A stretch of 52,199 bases of DNA from NCBI GenBank assembly GCA_937905835.1, contig CALCXK010000030.1, forward strand, positions 1 through 52,199, given 5' to 3'. Position 1 is the stretch's first letter. The number at the start of each line of letters is the position of its first letter. This document shows, one piece after another, positions 32,645 to 41,226 of this stretch. The notes beneath the pieces were generated by a model. That model saw only the letters and a list, made by a program, of their open reading frames with translations. It was not told the DNA's origin and searched no databases. Both the position numbers and the translations under genes were made by a program. The DNA is from an uncultured Ilumatobacter sp. (GTDB lineage: Bacteria; Actinomycetota; Acidimicrobiia; Acidimicrobiales; Ilumatobacteraceae).

Positions 32645-34051
32645 ATGTCTGCAACGACCGCAACGACCGCAATCGACGCACGGATCCTCGCCGAAGAGGC
32701 GACGTTCATGGCGCGGAATCGACGCTCGAACGAGCTGTACGAACAGGCGCTCGCCGTCATGCCAGGCGGCGTCACGTCGAGTTGGTCGAGCACGCGCCCG
32801 TTTCCCGTGTGGATCAGTCACGGCGCAGGGAGCCACGTCTGGGATGTCGACGGCAACGAGTACGTCGACACGCACGCGGGGTACGGCGTCAACGTGGTCG
32901 GTCATGCCAACCCCGCCGTGGTTGATGCCGTGCAGCGCCGCGTCACCATGGGCACGCACTTCGCGCAACCGACCGAGGACTCGATCGTCGTCGCACAGGA
33001 ACTCGCTCACCGGTTCGGGCTGCCACTGTGGCGGTTCAACAACTCGGGGACCGAGTCCACGATGGACGCCATCCACCTGATGCGGGCGATCACCGGACGC
33101 GATCTGATCATCAAGGTCGAGGGCTCGTACCACGGTCATCACGACCTGGTGAACGTCTCGCTCTGGCGCTCGCTCGGCGACCTCGGACCCGTCGACGACC
33201 CCAGTCGTGAGGCCGGCCCGGGGATCCCGCAGGCCTTTGCAGACCTGGTTCGGATCGTCCCGTTCAACGACCTCGCGGCCGTCGAGCGCGTCTTCGCCGA
33301 CCACCCGGGTCGGATCGCAGGGATGATCATCGAGCCGATGATGATGAACGCCGGAATCATTCCCCCACACGCGGGATACCTCGCGGGGCTCCGTGACCTC
33401 GTGCATCGCCATGGCGCCCTGCTCACCTTCGACGAGGTTAAGACCGGGCTCGTGGTCGCATGGGGCGGCGCGACCGAACTGTTCGGTGTCAGCCCGGACA
33501 TCATCTGTCTGGCAAAGGCGCTCGGCGGGGGTGTGCCGTGCGGCGCGATCGGCGGCACCGCCGAGGTGATGAGCGCGATTTCCGACGGCCGCTACGACCA
33601 GGTCGGCACGTTCAACGGCAACCCGCTCACGATGGCGGCGGCCCGTGCGGTCCTGACCGAAGTGCTGACGCCCGACACGTATGCCGCGGCCGAGGCGTTA
33701 GGTCGCCAGTTGTTCGACGGCTGCACGGCAGCGCTCAGCGCTCACGGCATCCAGTCGTACGGGATCGTGCACGGGTTCAAGGGCTCTGTGGTCGTGCACG
33801 ACAAGCCGGCGACCAACTACCGCGAGTTTCTCGAGATCGACACGGCGATTAGCCACCTCAACTACCTGATCCAACACAACAACGGTGTCTTCATCGCACC
33901 ATGGGCGAAGAGCGAGTCGTGGACTCTCTCGGTCGCGCACACCTCGGCCGACTGCGAGCGCCTCGTCGCGAACACCGAACAGCTCGCCGACGTGCTGAGC
34001 CGACGGGGAGACGAGGTGTCGGCGCTCTTCGAAGTCGGTGGGGTGACGTGA
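32645..34051 (+). CDS. Class III PLP aminotransferase/glutamate-1-semialdehyde aminomutase-like
   Basis: This 468-residue class III aminotransferase is closest in style to glutamate-1-semialdehyde 2,1-aminomutase, with WDVDGNEYVD, FNNSGTESTMDAIHL, KVEGSYHGHHD and LLTFDEVKTGL. The PLP lysine is K291 in ICLAKALGGGVPCGAIGG. The GSAM consensus has other flanking residues, and no heme genes are near, so it is more likely a catabolic aminotransferase or aminomutase using an amino acid or amine from this pathway. The ATG at 32645 has a strong AAGGAGA. It is coupled by a GTGA overlap to the next gene. Confidence 0.85.
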   Translation: MSATTATTAIDARILAEEATFMARNRRSNELYEQALAVMPGGVTSSWSSTRPFPVWISHGAGSHVWDVDGNEYVDTHAGYGVNVVGHANPAVVDAVQRRVTMGTHFAQPTEDSIVVAQELAHRFGLPLWRFNNSGTESTMDAIHLMRAITGRDLIIKVEGSYHGHHDLVNVSLWRSLGDLGPVDDPSREAGPGIPQAFADLVRIVPFNDLAAVERVFADHPGRIAGMIIEPMMMNAGIIPPHAGYLAGLRDLVHRHGALLTFDEVKTGLVVAWGGATELFGVSPDIICLAKALGGGVPCGAIGGTAEVMSAISDGRYDQVGTFNGNPLTMAAARAVLTEVLTPDTYAAAEALGRQLFDGCTAALSAHGIQSYGIVHGFKGSVVVHDKPATNYREFLEIDTAISHLNYLIQHNNGVFIAPWAKSESWTLSVAHTSADCERLVANTEQLADVLSRRGDEVSALFEVGGVT

Positions 34052-35205
34052 CGATCAGCGATGTCACGATGCCGCGGGAGATCCCCGACCCGCCTGGCAT
34101 CGCCCACGCCCGCACGCTGTGCGCCGCGTGGTACGCCGATCCCGACTTCTTCGCAACCGAGCGTCGCGCAGTGTTCCGGAGCGGTTGGGTCTGCGCAGGG
34201 GTCACCGACGAGATCCCACCGGCCGGCTCCTGGACGGGGCGCACGGTCGGCGGAATCCCGATCTTGCTCGTCCGGGACCGCGACGGTGCACTGCGCGGCT
34301 TCCTCAACGTGTGTCGCCATCGCGCGGCGCCGCTGTGCGAGGAGGGTGAAACGAACGAGGGGCCACTGATTCGGTGCCCCTACCACTCGTGGCTCTACCG
34401 GCTCGACGGGTCGCTCGCCAAGGCACAGGGCGTCGGCGCGCCCGCCGACTTCGATCTCGACGAGTACTCACTCGAACCGATCGGCGTCGCGACGTGGCGA
34501 CGCCTGGTCTTCGTCAACCTCGCCGATCCCGATGCGACCCTCGATCTTGGTCCACTGGCGGCGGCGGTCGACCGGTGCCCCATCGAGGAGATGACGCTCG
34601 TGCTGAGCGAGACGGACGAACGCCGGTTCAACTGGAAGGCGCTCCTCGAGAACTACTCGGAGAACTACCACACGCCCTTCGTGCATCCGGAGATCGACAC
34701 GACATCAACCGAGGACTATCCGATGGTCAGCGACGGACCCGTCCTGTACGCGTGGGATCGTCCCCTGCGGCCCGGCTCCGCCGACGACGAGCGGATTCGG
34801 TATTCGTTGCTCCCCGGGGAGCCCGGCTGGGAGCGGCTCTTCGACGCCGACACGACGCGCCCCTACGACGTCGGCTCGTACCTCACAATCTGGCCGAATG
34901 CGATGATCAACATCTTCCCCGACGCAATCCTCGCCATGTGGATGGAGCCGGTGGGGCCGAATCGCACGGTGGTCGAGCGGCGGTTGTACGCCCTCCCTGG
35001 CCGTCGCGGAGACGGGCTCGCTGACAACCTGCGGGCCCACGCGATCGTGCATCAGCAGGACGTCGACATCTGCGAGGCGGTGCAGCGTTCGCACGACGCA
35101 GGGCTCGACGCCGACGGAGTGCTCGCCACGTTCGAAGAACGCGGGGTCTACTTCGTGCACGAAAATCTCCGATCGGCCCTGGCGTCCGACGAGCGGACGC
35201 GGTAG
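34048..35205 (+). CDS. Rieske oxygenase alpha subunit, second copy
   Basis: This 385-residue Rieske oxygenase has Cys89/His91 (NVCRHR) and Cys110/His113 (CPYHSW). The mononuclear iron motif is ENYSENYHTPFVHPE, with Glu205, His208 and His213. The Rieske spacer is of normal length, unlike the first copy. The GTG start at 34048 overlaps the stop of the PLP-enzyme gene, so translation is coupled. The two oxygenases are clearly divergent paralogues, which suggests successive or distinct substrates, for example two N-demethylation steps. A reductase partner is missing here too. Confidence 0.87.
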   Translation: MTISDVTMPREIPDPPGIAHARTLCAAWYADPDFFATERRAVFRSGWVCAGVTDEIPPAGSWTGRTVGGIPILLVRDRDGALRGFLNVCRHRAAPLCEEGETNEGPLIRCPYHSWLYRLDGSLAKAQGVGAPADFDLDEYSLEPIGVATWRRLVFVNLADPDATLDLGPLAAAVDRCPIEEMTLVLSETDERRFNWKALLENYSENYHTPFVHPEIDTTSTEDYPMVSDGPVLYAWDRPLRPGSADDERIRYSLLPGEPGWERLFDADTTRPYDVGSYLTIWPNAMINIFPDAILAMWMEPVGPNRTVVERRLYALPGRRGDGLADNLRAHAIVHQQDVDICEAVQRSHDAGLDADGVLATFEERGVYFVHENLRSALASDERTR

Positions 35206-35214
35206 ACAATTCCG

Positions 35215-36285
35215 ATGCTCACGGAGTCGCCGACGGAAACACAGCGCGGCGGCCGCATCGATCTCGTCGATCTGACCAAGTCGTACGGTGAGCAGCCGGT
35301 CCTGAAGGGGATCGACCTCTCGATCGAATCCGGTGAGTTCTTCTCACTGCTCGGACCATCGGGCTGCGGGAAGACGACCACACTGCGGCTGATTGCCGGG
35401 TTCGAGTCGAACGAGTCGGGTTCGGTTCGAATCGACGGGGTGGACATCGCGAACGTTCCGCCGGAGAAACGTCCGGTCAATACGGTGTTCCAGAACTATG
35501 CGCTGTTTCCGCACCTGTCGGTCGCCGACAACGTCGGCTTCGGACTCCGGTTCCAGCACTGCTCGAAATCCGAACGCGCCTCGCGGGTGACCGATGCGCT
35601 CGATCTCGTTCGCCTCGGCGAGTACGCCCGACGCAAGCCGCACCAGTTGTCGGGCGGACAACAGCAACGGGTCGCACTCGCTCGGGCGCTCGTTCTCCGG
35701 CCGCGAGTGCTGTTGCTCGACGAACCACTCGGTGCGCTCGACGCAAAACTGCGACGCGCCCTGCAGTTCGAACTGAAGGAGCTGCACCGCGAGGTCGGGA
35801 TCACCTTCGTCTATGTCACGCACGACCAGGAGGAGGCGCTGACCATGAGCGACCGCTTCGCCGTGATGCATGCGGGCGAGATCGAGCAGGTCGGCACGCC
35901 CCGCGAGGTGTACGACTCACCGACATCGACCTACGTCGCGGAGTTCCTCGGGCTCGCAAATCTGTTCCCGGCGCGTGTGACGACGCCTGGAACCATCAAG
36001 ATCAGCGGTCGCAGCATCGCGGGGCCGACGGGCGACGTGACCGGCGACTGCACGGCCTTCGTGCGCCCCGAACGAATCCGTTTCACGTCGGTCGACGACG
36101 GTGTCGTCGCCGGTTCGGTCACCGATGTCGTGTTCATCGGAGCGACCACCCAAATCCGCGTCGACGTGTCGGGCCACGAGTTGCAGGTGGTCGTTGCGAA
36201 CGACGGAGCGATGACGGTGCCCACACCGGGCACGCAGGTCGGCATCGAAATCCCGCCCGACGCTGTGCGCGTGTTGCAGCGCTGA
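35215..36285 (+). CDS. ABC transporter ATP-binding protein, PotA-like
   Basis: This 356-residue ATPase should power the PotBCD-type importer encoded leftward. Walker A is GPSGCGKTT, the signature LSGGQQQRVALARAL, Walker B VLLLDEPLGALD and the switch YVTHDQEEALTMSD. The C-terminal third is a TOBE-type domain (residues about 280-356, with CTAFVRPERIRF). It starts ten bases after the second Rieske gene and is probably the last gene of the rightward operon. The transporter is thus split over two divergent transcripts sharing one control region. Confidence 0.92.
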   Translation: MLTESPTETQRGGRIDLVDLTKSYGEQPVLKGIDLSIESGEFFSLLGPSGCGKTTTLRLIAGFESNESGSVRIDGVDIANVPPEKRPVNTVFQNYALFPHLSVADNVGFGLRFQHCSKSERASRVTDALDLVRLGEYARRKPHQLSGGQQQRVALARALVLRPRVLLLDEPLGALDAKLRRALQFELKELHREVGITFVYVTHDQEEALTMSDRFAVMHAGEIEQVGTPREVYDSPTSTYVAEFLGLANLFPARVTTPGTIKISGRSIAGPTGDVTGDCTAFVRPERIRFTSVDDGVVAGSVTDVVFIGATTQIRVDVSGHELQVVVANDGAMTVPTPGTQVGIEIPPDAVRVLQR

Positions 36286-36290
36286 CGCAG

Positions 36291-36682
36291 CGGGGCCGGG
36301 CCATCGCCGACGAGGCGCAAGCGGTCGACTTGGACACCGATGCGCTCACTGCGCACGTCGTGTGGGAAGTGTTCGAAGAGTCGGGAACTCGCGCTCCTCT
36401 CGGGTTGGTCGTCGCGGTTCCCGACACCACGGTCGCAGCCTGGCAGCCCTTCGAGCTGTCCTACAGCACCGACGGCAGCGTGGGAGGCGTCACGTCTCGA
36501 TCGTCGACACTCGGTATCCATGGCGACGTGCATTCCCGGACGGAACGCCGCCCGCCGACATCTCCACCCGCGAGGACGAACTGGCGAAGTGCCTCGCTGG
36601 TGAGCGCGACCTCGAGGTCCTCGCCCCCGACCGAGGATGGCATCCAATAATCCGAGAGCACATCAGAGCCCGTCAGATCTGA
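36291..36682 (+). pseudogene. Frameshifted remnant of an unidentified gene
   Basis: Two protein-like stretches in different frames follow the PotA gene. The first (frame of 36330) reads DTDALTAHVVWEVFEES and later AAWQPFELSYSTDGSVGG. The second (frame of 36362) reads HVSIVDTRYPWRR and then GTPPADISTREDELAKCLAG before ending at a TGA at 36682. A single indel near 36485 would join them. I do not recognise the family. From there to the tRNA at 36892 I see no gene. Confidence 0.45.
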
Positions 36683-36891
36683 GGAGGGAATTGACTTTCG
36701 GTTTCCCACGAATCGAACACTCGGGCGCTGGCACGCCCCTGCGTGGACGTCGCATTGTCACGCTTGTGAGCGCGCTGCAATTGAAAGTTGAAAAGAGATT
36801 CTGGTCGTCGATTCAGGCACGAGACGGTGTCAGATAGTGCCACGTCTGACAGCCTGCGAACCGAAACACACGAGGTCAGCGTGCTCTGTCT

Positions 36892-36979
36892 TGGCGGAAC
36901 GGGGGGGATTCGAACCCCCGGAACCTTTCAGTTCGTCCGCTTTCAAGGCGGGTGCATTCGTCCGCTCTGCCACCGTTCC
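36892..36979 (-). tRNA. tRNA-Ser(UGA)
   Basis: On the minus strand the acceptor stem is GGAACGG/CCGTTCC with discriminator G and an encoded CCA (36892-36894). The anticodon loop CTTGAAA gives UGA. The D-arm is GCAGAGCGG-type, a long class II variable arm is present, and the T-loop is GGGTTCGAATCCC-like. Its 3' end points toward the catabolic cluster on its left. Confidence 0.95.
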
Positions 36980-37015
36980 GCGTTTCACGATATCGGGCTA
37001 TGCTCGACTCTCCCA

Positions 37016-37103
37016 GGAGAGGTGCCAGAGCGGCCGAATGGGATGCCCTGCTAAGGCATTGACCCTCCGGGGTCCGTGGGTTCAAATCCCACCCTCTCCG
37101 CCA
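37016..37103 (+). tRNA. tRNA-Ser(GCU)
   Basis: Acceptor GGAGAGG/CCTCTCC, discriminator G at 37100 and encoded CCA at 37101-37103. The anticodon loop CTGCTAA gives GCU. A long class II variable arm (GACCCTCCGGGGTC) is present. It diverges from the tRNA-Ser(UGA) gene, with 36 bases between their 5' ends. Confidence 0.95.
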
Positions 37104-37323
37104 TGGAAGACCGGCGCGTGCGAGCGGGCCGGCTTTCCGCGTTTTCGACCTCGAGGTCACCCTGCTCAGGCATTGACCTCGGAGTCCATTCGCCAAACTC
37201 GGCGCGATTTGAGGCGGAAAGCGCTCCGTTTCTTCCCGGGGTTGCGGGATCGACGCGCCGGGTGGGCTCCGCATCGGACAAGTTACAAGCATGTCGTCGA
37301 CATGACAGCAACGTTGCGGTTTG

Positions 37324-38697
37324 ATGACGAACCGGCTAGACAGTCCGTTGATGAGTGCCAGCAATGACGATTTCTGGGGCAGCCAGTCCGACTGGTCGGA
37401 CCGCGCCGACACGCAACCGACCACCCGCGTCCTGCGCGCTGACGCATCGATCCATCAGTCGACAGTGCCGCTGGACCTGGGAGCCGAGCGGCCCGGCCAA
37501 CGCATCAAGCGTCGCTGGTCGAAGTTGTTGTCGAGCGGCGCCAACCCCACTCGCGAGCACGGCATCGTCCGACCCGAACCCGCGCGCTCTGCACCCGCCC
37601 GCCCTGTTGAACCGTCAGCCGACATGTTCGACGATCTCGATGACTTCGACTACACCTACGGCGATACGGCCATGACGCCGACGACGCCTCGGACGGATCC
37701 AGTCGCCGACGCCGATCCGCAAGGCTGGGACGCCGAGTTTGCTCCAGCCCCCGTCGTAACCGGCCGGACCAAATCGCCCGGCGTTGATCCGCTGCTGACG
37801 CGCCTCGGTGTCGTGGCATTCGTTGCCGCACTCCTGGTTCCTGTCCTGTCGAGCTTCCGTGGAAGTAGTACAGAATCGCTGATCAAGTCGTCATCGTCGA
37901 GCGAGTTGACAGCGACCTTCTACCCGCTGAGAGTCGACGCTGTGGCCGCCGACGGGCCGATCGCCGAGGTGCCGACTGGCCAACTCGATCCAAACGATCT
38001 GCCGCCTGCCGTTCCAGTGAACACGCAGACGGGAGCGGTGGCCGGAGCCGCTGCACTCAACACCGAACCCGTCGCAGCCGCACGGTCGGCCGACCCGGTA
38101 ACGACGCCCACAAACGGCAGCGCCGCGCTCGACGCAGCCGGGGCTCACGCACCGGCTGAGCGAGTCGAGCGGATCTGTGCCATCGGTTACGAGGTCGTCG
38201 CCGGTGACTTTTGGATCCGTGTCGCCGACGCGGCTGAAGTTCCGCTCGCTGAACTACTCGAAGTAAACGGAGCGACGTCGTTGACACCGATCTACCCCGG
38301 TACGTCGATCTGTTTGCCGGCCGGCGCCACCACGCCTGTGCCACCGACGGCTACGGCACCGCCGACCACCACGCCACCCACCACTGTGCCGACCACCACG
38401 ACGCCGTCGAGTACGCACTCCACGCCGGGCGAGGTCAAGCAGATCATCCGCGACGTCTGGCCAGACGAACTCGAAGAGCGTGCGATCGCGATCGCATATC
38501 GCGAAAGCCGGTTCGTGCCGACCGCCAAGAACGCTTGCTGTTACGGCCTCTTCCAGATCTACTGGAAGGTTCATCGGAGCTGGCTCGACGACATCGGCGT
38601 CACCGACGGCCAGCAGTTGTACGACCCGGCGACCAATGCCCGTGCGGCCTACGAACTCTACCAGCGTGCTGGCGGCTGGGCCCCCTGGGGCTTCTGA
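37324..38697 (+). CDS. LysM-like and lytic transglycosylase (SLT) domain protein
   Basis: This probable wall-active protein of about 457 residues has a long charged cytoplasmic part (residues 1-155). One transmembrane segment follows (LGVVAFVAALLVPVLSSF), then an Ala/Pro-rich stretch. A LysM-type peptidoglycan-binding motif (CAIGYEVVAGDFWIRVADAA, then IYPGTSICLP) comes next, and then a Thr/Pro linker. The C-terminal lysozyme-like domain contains AIAIAYRESRFVPTA, where the Glu in YRES is the expected catalytic acid, and YGLFQIYWKVH. Start choice is uncertain: ATG at 37324 or 37351, neither with a clear ribosome site. The Glu/LysM order resembles actinobacterial resuscitation-type enzymes. Confidence 0.82.
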   Translation: MTNRLDSPLMSASNDDFWGSQSDWSDRADTQPTTRVLRADASIHQSTVPLDLGAERPGQRIKRRWSKLLSSGANPTREHGIVRPEPARSAPARPVEPSADMFDDLDDFDYTYGDTAMTPTTPRTDPVADADPQGWDAEFAPAPVVTGRTKSPGVDPLLTRLGVVAFVAALLVPVLSSFRGSSTESLIKSSSSSELTATFYPLRVDAVAADGPIAEVPTGQLDPNDLPPAVPVNTQTGAVAGAAALNTEPVAAARSADPVTTPTNGSAALDAAGAHAPAERVERICAIGYEVVAGDFWIRVADAAEVPLAELLEVNGATSLTPIYPGTSICLPAGATTPVPPTATAPPTTTPPTTVPTTTTPSSTHSTPGEVKQIIRDVWPDELEERAIAIAYRESRFVPTAKNACCYGLFQIYWKVHRSWLDDIGVTDGQQLYDPATNARAAYELYQRAGGWAPWGF

Positions 38698-38819
38698 GCT
38701 ATCGACAGGGTTGATCGACGGTGCCGGCGGATTCTTGAGAGCGAAATCCGTGATTGGGCCCAGACAATCTTCTGGTCGCGTCTTCTGACTTTCCGCTTAG
38801 ACTGTTCACTCACATACAT

Positions 38820-38892
38820 GCGCTCGTAGCTCAATGGATAGAGCACTTGATTACGGATCAAGCGGTTGGGAGTTCGACTCTCTCCGGGCGCG
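38820..38892 (+). tRNA. tRNA-Arg(ACG)
   Basis: Acceptor GCGCTCG/CGGGCGC with discriminator G, no encoded CCA. The anticodon stem-loop CTTGATTACGGATCAAG gives ACG. T-arm is GGGAG-TTCGACT-CTCTC. This is the tRNA whose A34 is converted to inosine by TadA, which is encoded at 49.3 kb. Confidence 0.95.
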
Positions 38893-38900
38893 CTTGCCAC

Positions 38901-38932
38901 GGCCCCCGTTCATCGGGGGCCGCGGTCGTTTT
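38901..38932 (+). terminator. Rho-independent-like terminator after tRNA-Arg
   Basis: GGCCCCCG, a five-base loop and CGGGGGCC form a perfect 8-bp GC-rich hairpin eight bases after the tRNA. Four T residues follow at 38929-38932. The T-run is short and set back, as is common in high-GC actinobacteria. Confidence 0.7.
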
Positions 38933-39235
38933 CGGCTCGTCTCTTAGGCCAAACGAGGGGTAGTTGGTCCGATGCACAGACATTTCTGTTGAATTTCTCA
39001 CGCCGTGCGGTTCCGGTGACGACACCTCTCCGGACGGACGACTGGCCACCGTCGGCGTGTCAGCCGGGGCCGAGATGGATGAGGTCAGAATCATTGGTGT
39101 CGCGCACCGGCTGGCTTCGATTATCGATGCCGAAAGGGAGCTTCCGGCCGATCGTCGCACGTCAGTCTCGCGCTGACGACGAAGTTCTCGGAGCCGAGCG
39201 CCGAGTCGCCGAGGCAGCTCTCCTACACTTTCAAC
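38933..39235. other. Intergenic stretch before the aminotransferase gene
   Basis: There is a 70-codon open frame from a TTG at 38964 to 39176. It ends with protein-like AEMDEVRIIGVAHRLASIID. It has no ribosome site, a poor start and no recognisable family, so I do not call it. No other structure was noticed. Confidence 0.3.
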
Positions 39236-40420
39236 GTGGCTGCTCCCGTTGACGTGATGACTTCGAAGCTGAACGGATTCGGCACAACAATTTTCGCCGA
39301 GATGTCGGCACTCGCCACCGAGACCGGAGCGATCAATCTCGGACAGGGGTTTCCCGACACAGACGGGCCGCGCGCCGTGCTCGACGCTGCGATCGACGCG
39401 ATCAACTCGGGTGGCAACCAATACCCGCCGTTGCCCGGCATGCCCGTGCTGCGCGAGGCAATCGCGGAACACCAGCAGCGCTTCTACGGCATCGAACTCG
39501 ACCCTGCCTCCGAAATCGTTGTCACTGCCGGCGCCAGTGAGGCAATCGCCAGTGCGCTCCTCGGCATGCTCGACGCGGGTGACGAGGTTGTCGTGTTCGA
39601 GCCGATGTACGACAGCTACCGCGCAAATATCGCTCTGGCCAGCGCCGTCGCTGTCCCTGTTTTGCTGTCGCCCGACGCCGACGGCAGCTACGTGTTCGAC
39701 CCCGATGAGTTACGCAGCGCGATCAGCGCCAAGACCAAGCTGATCATGCTCAATACGCCGCACAATCCGAGCGGCAAGGTGTTTACCCGCTCGGAGCTCC
39801 AGGTGATCGCCGGCCTTGCGATCGAGCACGACCTCGTGGTCGTCACCGACGAGGTCTACGAGCACCTTGCGTTCGACGGTCGTGAACACGTCCCGATGTG
39901 CACGCTGCCCGACATGTTTGAGCGGACCCTCACCATCTCGTCAGGCGGCAAGACGTTCCATACCACTGGTTGGAAGATTGGTTGGATGACCGGTCCGGCC
40001 AACCTGGTCAACGCAGCCCGAACTGCCAAGCAGTTCCTCACGTTCGTTAACGGCGGGCCGTTTCAACCCGCCACGGCCGTCGGCCTGCGTCTCCCCGATT
40101 CCTATTTCGAAGGTCTGCGGGCCGGTCTGCAGGCTACTCGGGACCGGCTCTGCGATGCGCTGACCGATGTCGGCTTCACCGTGTTCAAGCCGGAGGCTAG
40201 CTACTTCGCCACGGTCGACATCCGCCCGATCGACCCGCGTGGTAATGGTTACGAGTTCTGTCGGCAGCTCCCCGCCAAAGCGGGCGTCGTTGCCGTACCG
40301 AACGAGGTGTTTTACGCTCGGCCTGACAACGGCCGCCACATGGTGCGGTTTGCCTACTGCAAACAGATGCACATCATCAATGCAGCGGCCGATGCTCTTG
40401 CGAAGGGATTTGCCTCATGA
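39236..40420 (+). CDS. Class I/II PLP aminotransferase (methionine/glutamine transaminase-like)
   Basis: This 394-residue fold-type I aminotransferase has GQGFPDTDGP near residue 37, substrate segment NTPHNPSGKVF and VVVTDEVYEHLAFDG. The PLP lysine is K239 in SSGGKTFHTTGWKIGW. It belongs to the group with E. coli YbdL, kynurenine/glutamine transaminase K and actinobacterial DapC. The downstream nitrilase-family gene, coupled by ATGA, points to a transaminase plus omega-amidase module. Such modules transaminate 2-oxo acids (for example in methionine salvage) with glutamine and then hydrolyse the resulting 2-oxoglutaramate. A DapC role in lysine synthesis is an alternative. The start is the GTG at 39236. 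Confidence 0.88.
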   Translation: MAAPVDVMTSKLNGFGTTIFAEMSALATETGAINLGQGFPDTDGPRAVLDAAIDAINSGGNQYPPLPGMPVLREAIAEHQQRFYGIELDPASEIVVTAGASEAIASALLGMLDAGDEVVVFEPMYDSYRANIALASAVAVPVLLSPDADGSYVFDPDELRSAISAKTKLIMLNTPHNPSGKVFTRSELQVIAGLAIEHDLVVVTDEVYEHLAFDGREHVPMCTLPDMFERTLTISSGGKTFHTTGWKIGWMTGPANLVNAARTAKQFLTFVNGGPFQPATAVGLRLPDSYFEGLRAGLQATRDRLCDALTDVGFTVFKPEASYFATVDIRPIDPRGNGYEFCRQLPAKAGVVAVPNEVFYARPDNGRHMVRFAYCKQMHIINAAADALAKGFAS

Positions 40421-41226
40421 CCACACTCCGGGTCGCTGCCATCCAACACGACATTGTTTGGTTCGACCGCGACGCCAACTTCGCGATGCTCGCGCCAAGG
40501 ATTGCTGCGGCGGCGGCCGGGGGAGCACGTCTCGTTTTGCTCACCGAGACATTTTCGACTGGCTTCTTCTTCAGTGACCCGGCAATCGCTGAACCAGAGG
40601 GCGGCCCGTCGAGCCAGTTCCTTGTCGCTCAGGCAGCCGCGCATGGTGTGTGGGTCGGAGGGTCGTGCGCCGAGATCGCGCCAGACGCACCGGCTGAGGA
40701 TCAACGCGTCAGCAACGTGTTTGTGCTGGCGGGCCCTGACGGCACCGTGCACCGCTATCGCAAGATCCATCCGTTCTCACATGGCGGCGAAGATGCCTAC
40801 GTCCGGCCCGGAACCGACTTTGTGACCGTCGAGATTGAAGGCGTCCGAGTCAGCCTGTTTGTTTGTTACGACCTGCGATTTGCCAACGAGTTCTGGGCGC
40901 TGGCCGAAAACACCGACGCATATCTCCTGGTGGCCAACTGGCCGGCGAAGCGGCGCCACCACTGGCAGACGCTTGCCCGGGCCCGCGCCATCGAAAACCA
41001 GGCGTACTTCGTGGCGGTCAACCGGGTCGGCCGTGACGGCGCCGTCGATGCCGACGGCCAGCGCACCGGGCAACTCGACCACTGCGGCGACAGCATGGTC
41101 GTCGACCCGCTTGGCGAAGTACTCGTCCACGCTGCCGGGACCGAAACCACGATCTTTGCCGACATCGACACCGACCACGTCGCATCGACCCGCGCGCACT
41201 TCAAGTTCCTCCAAGACCGCAGATAG
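40417..41226 (+). CDS. Carbon-nitrogen hydrolase, omega-amidase (Nit2)-like
   Basis: This 269-residue nitrilase-superfamily amidase has the catalytic triad Glu44 (LLTETFSTGF), Lys116 (YRKIHPF) and Cys150 (LFVCYDLRF). The pattern is that of Nit2/YafV omega-amidases, which hydrolyse 2-oxoglutaramate or 2-oxosuccinamate. Its ATG overlaps the aminotransferase stop. Its own TAG stop lies in the left arm of a palindromic element at 41221-41261, which also holds the TAG stop of the convergent GNAT gene. Confidence 0.9.
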   Translation: MTTLRVAAIQHDIVWFDRDANFAMLAPRIAAAAAGGARLVLLTETFSTGFFFSDPAIAEPEGGPSSQFLVAQAAAHGVWVGGSCAEIAPDAPAEDQRVSNVFVLAGPDGTVHRYRKIHPFSHGGEDAYVRPGTDFVTVEIEGVRVSLFVCYDLRFANEFWALAENTDAYLLVANWPAKRRHHWQTLARARAIENQAYFVAVNRVGRDGAVDADGQRTGQLDHCGDSMVVDPLGEVLVHAAGTETTIFADIDTDHVASTRAHFKFLQDRR

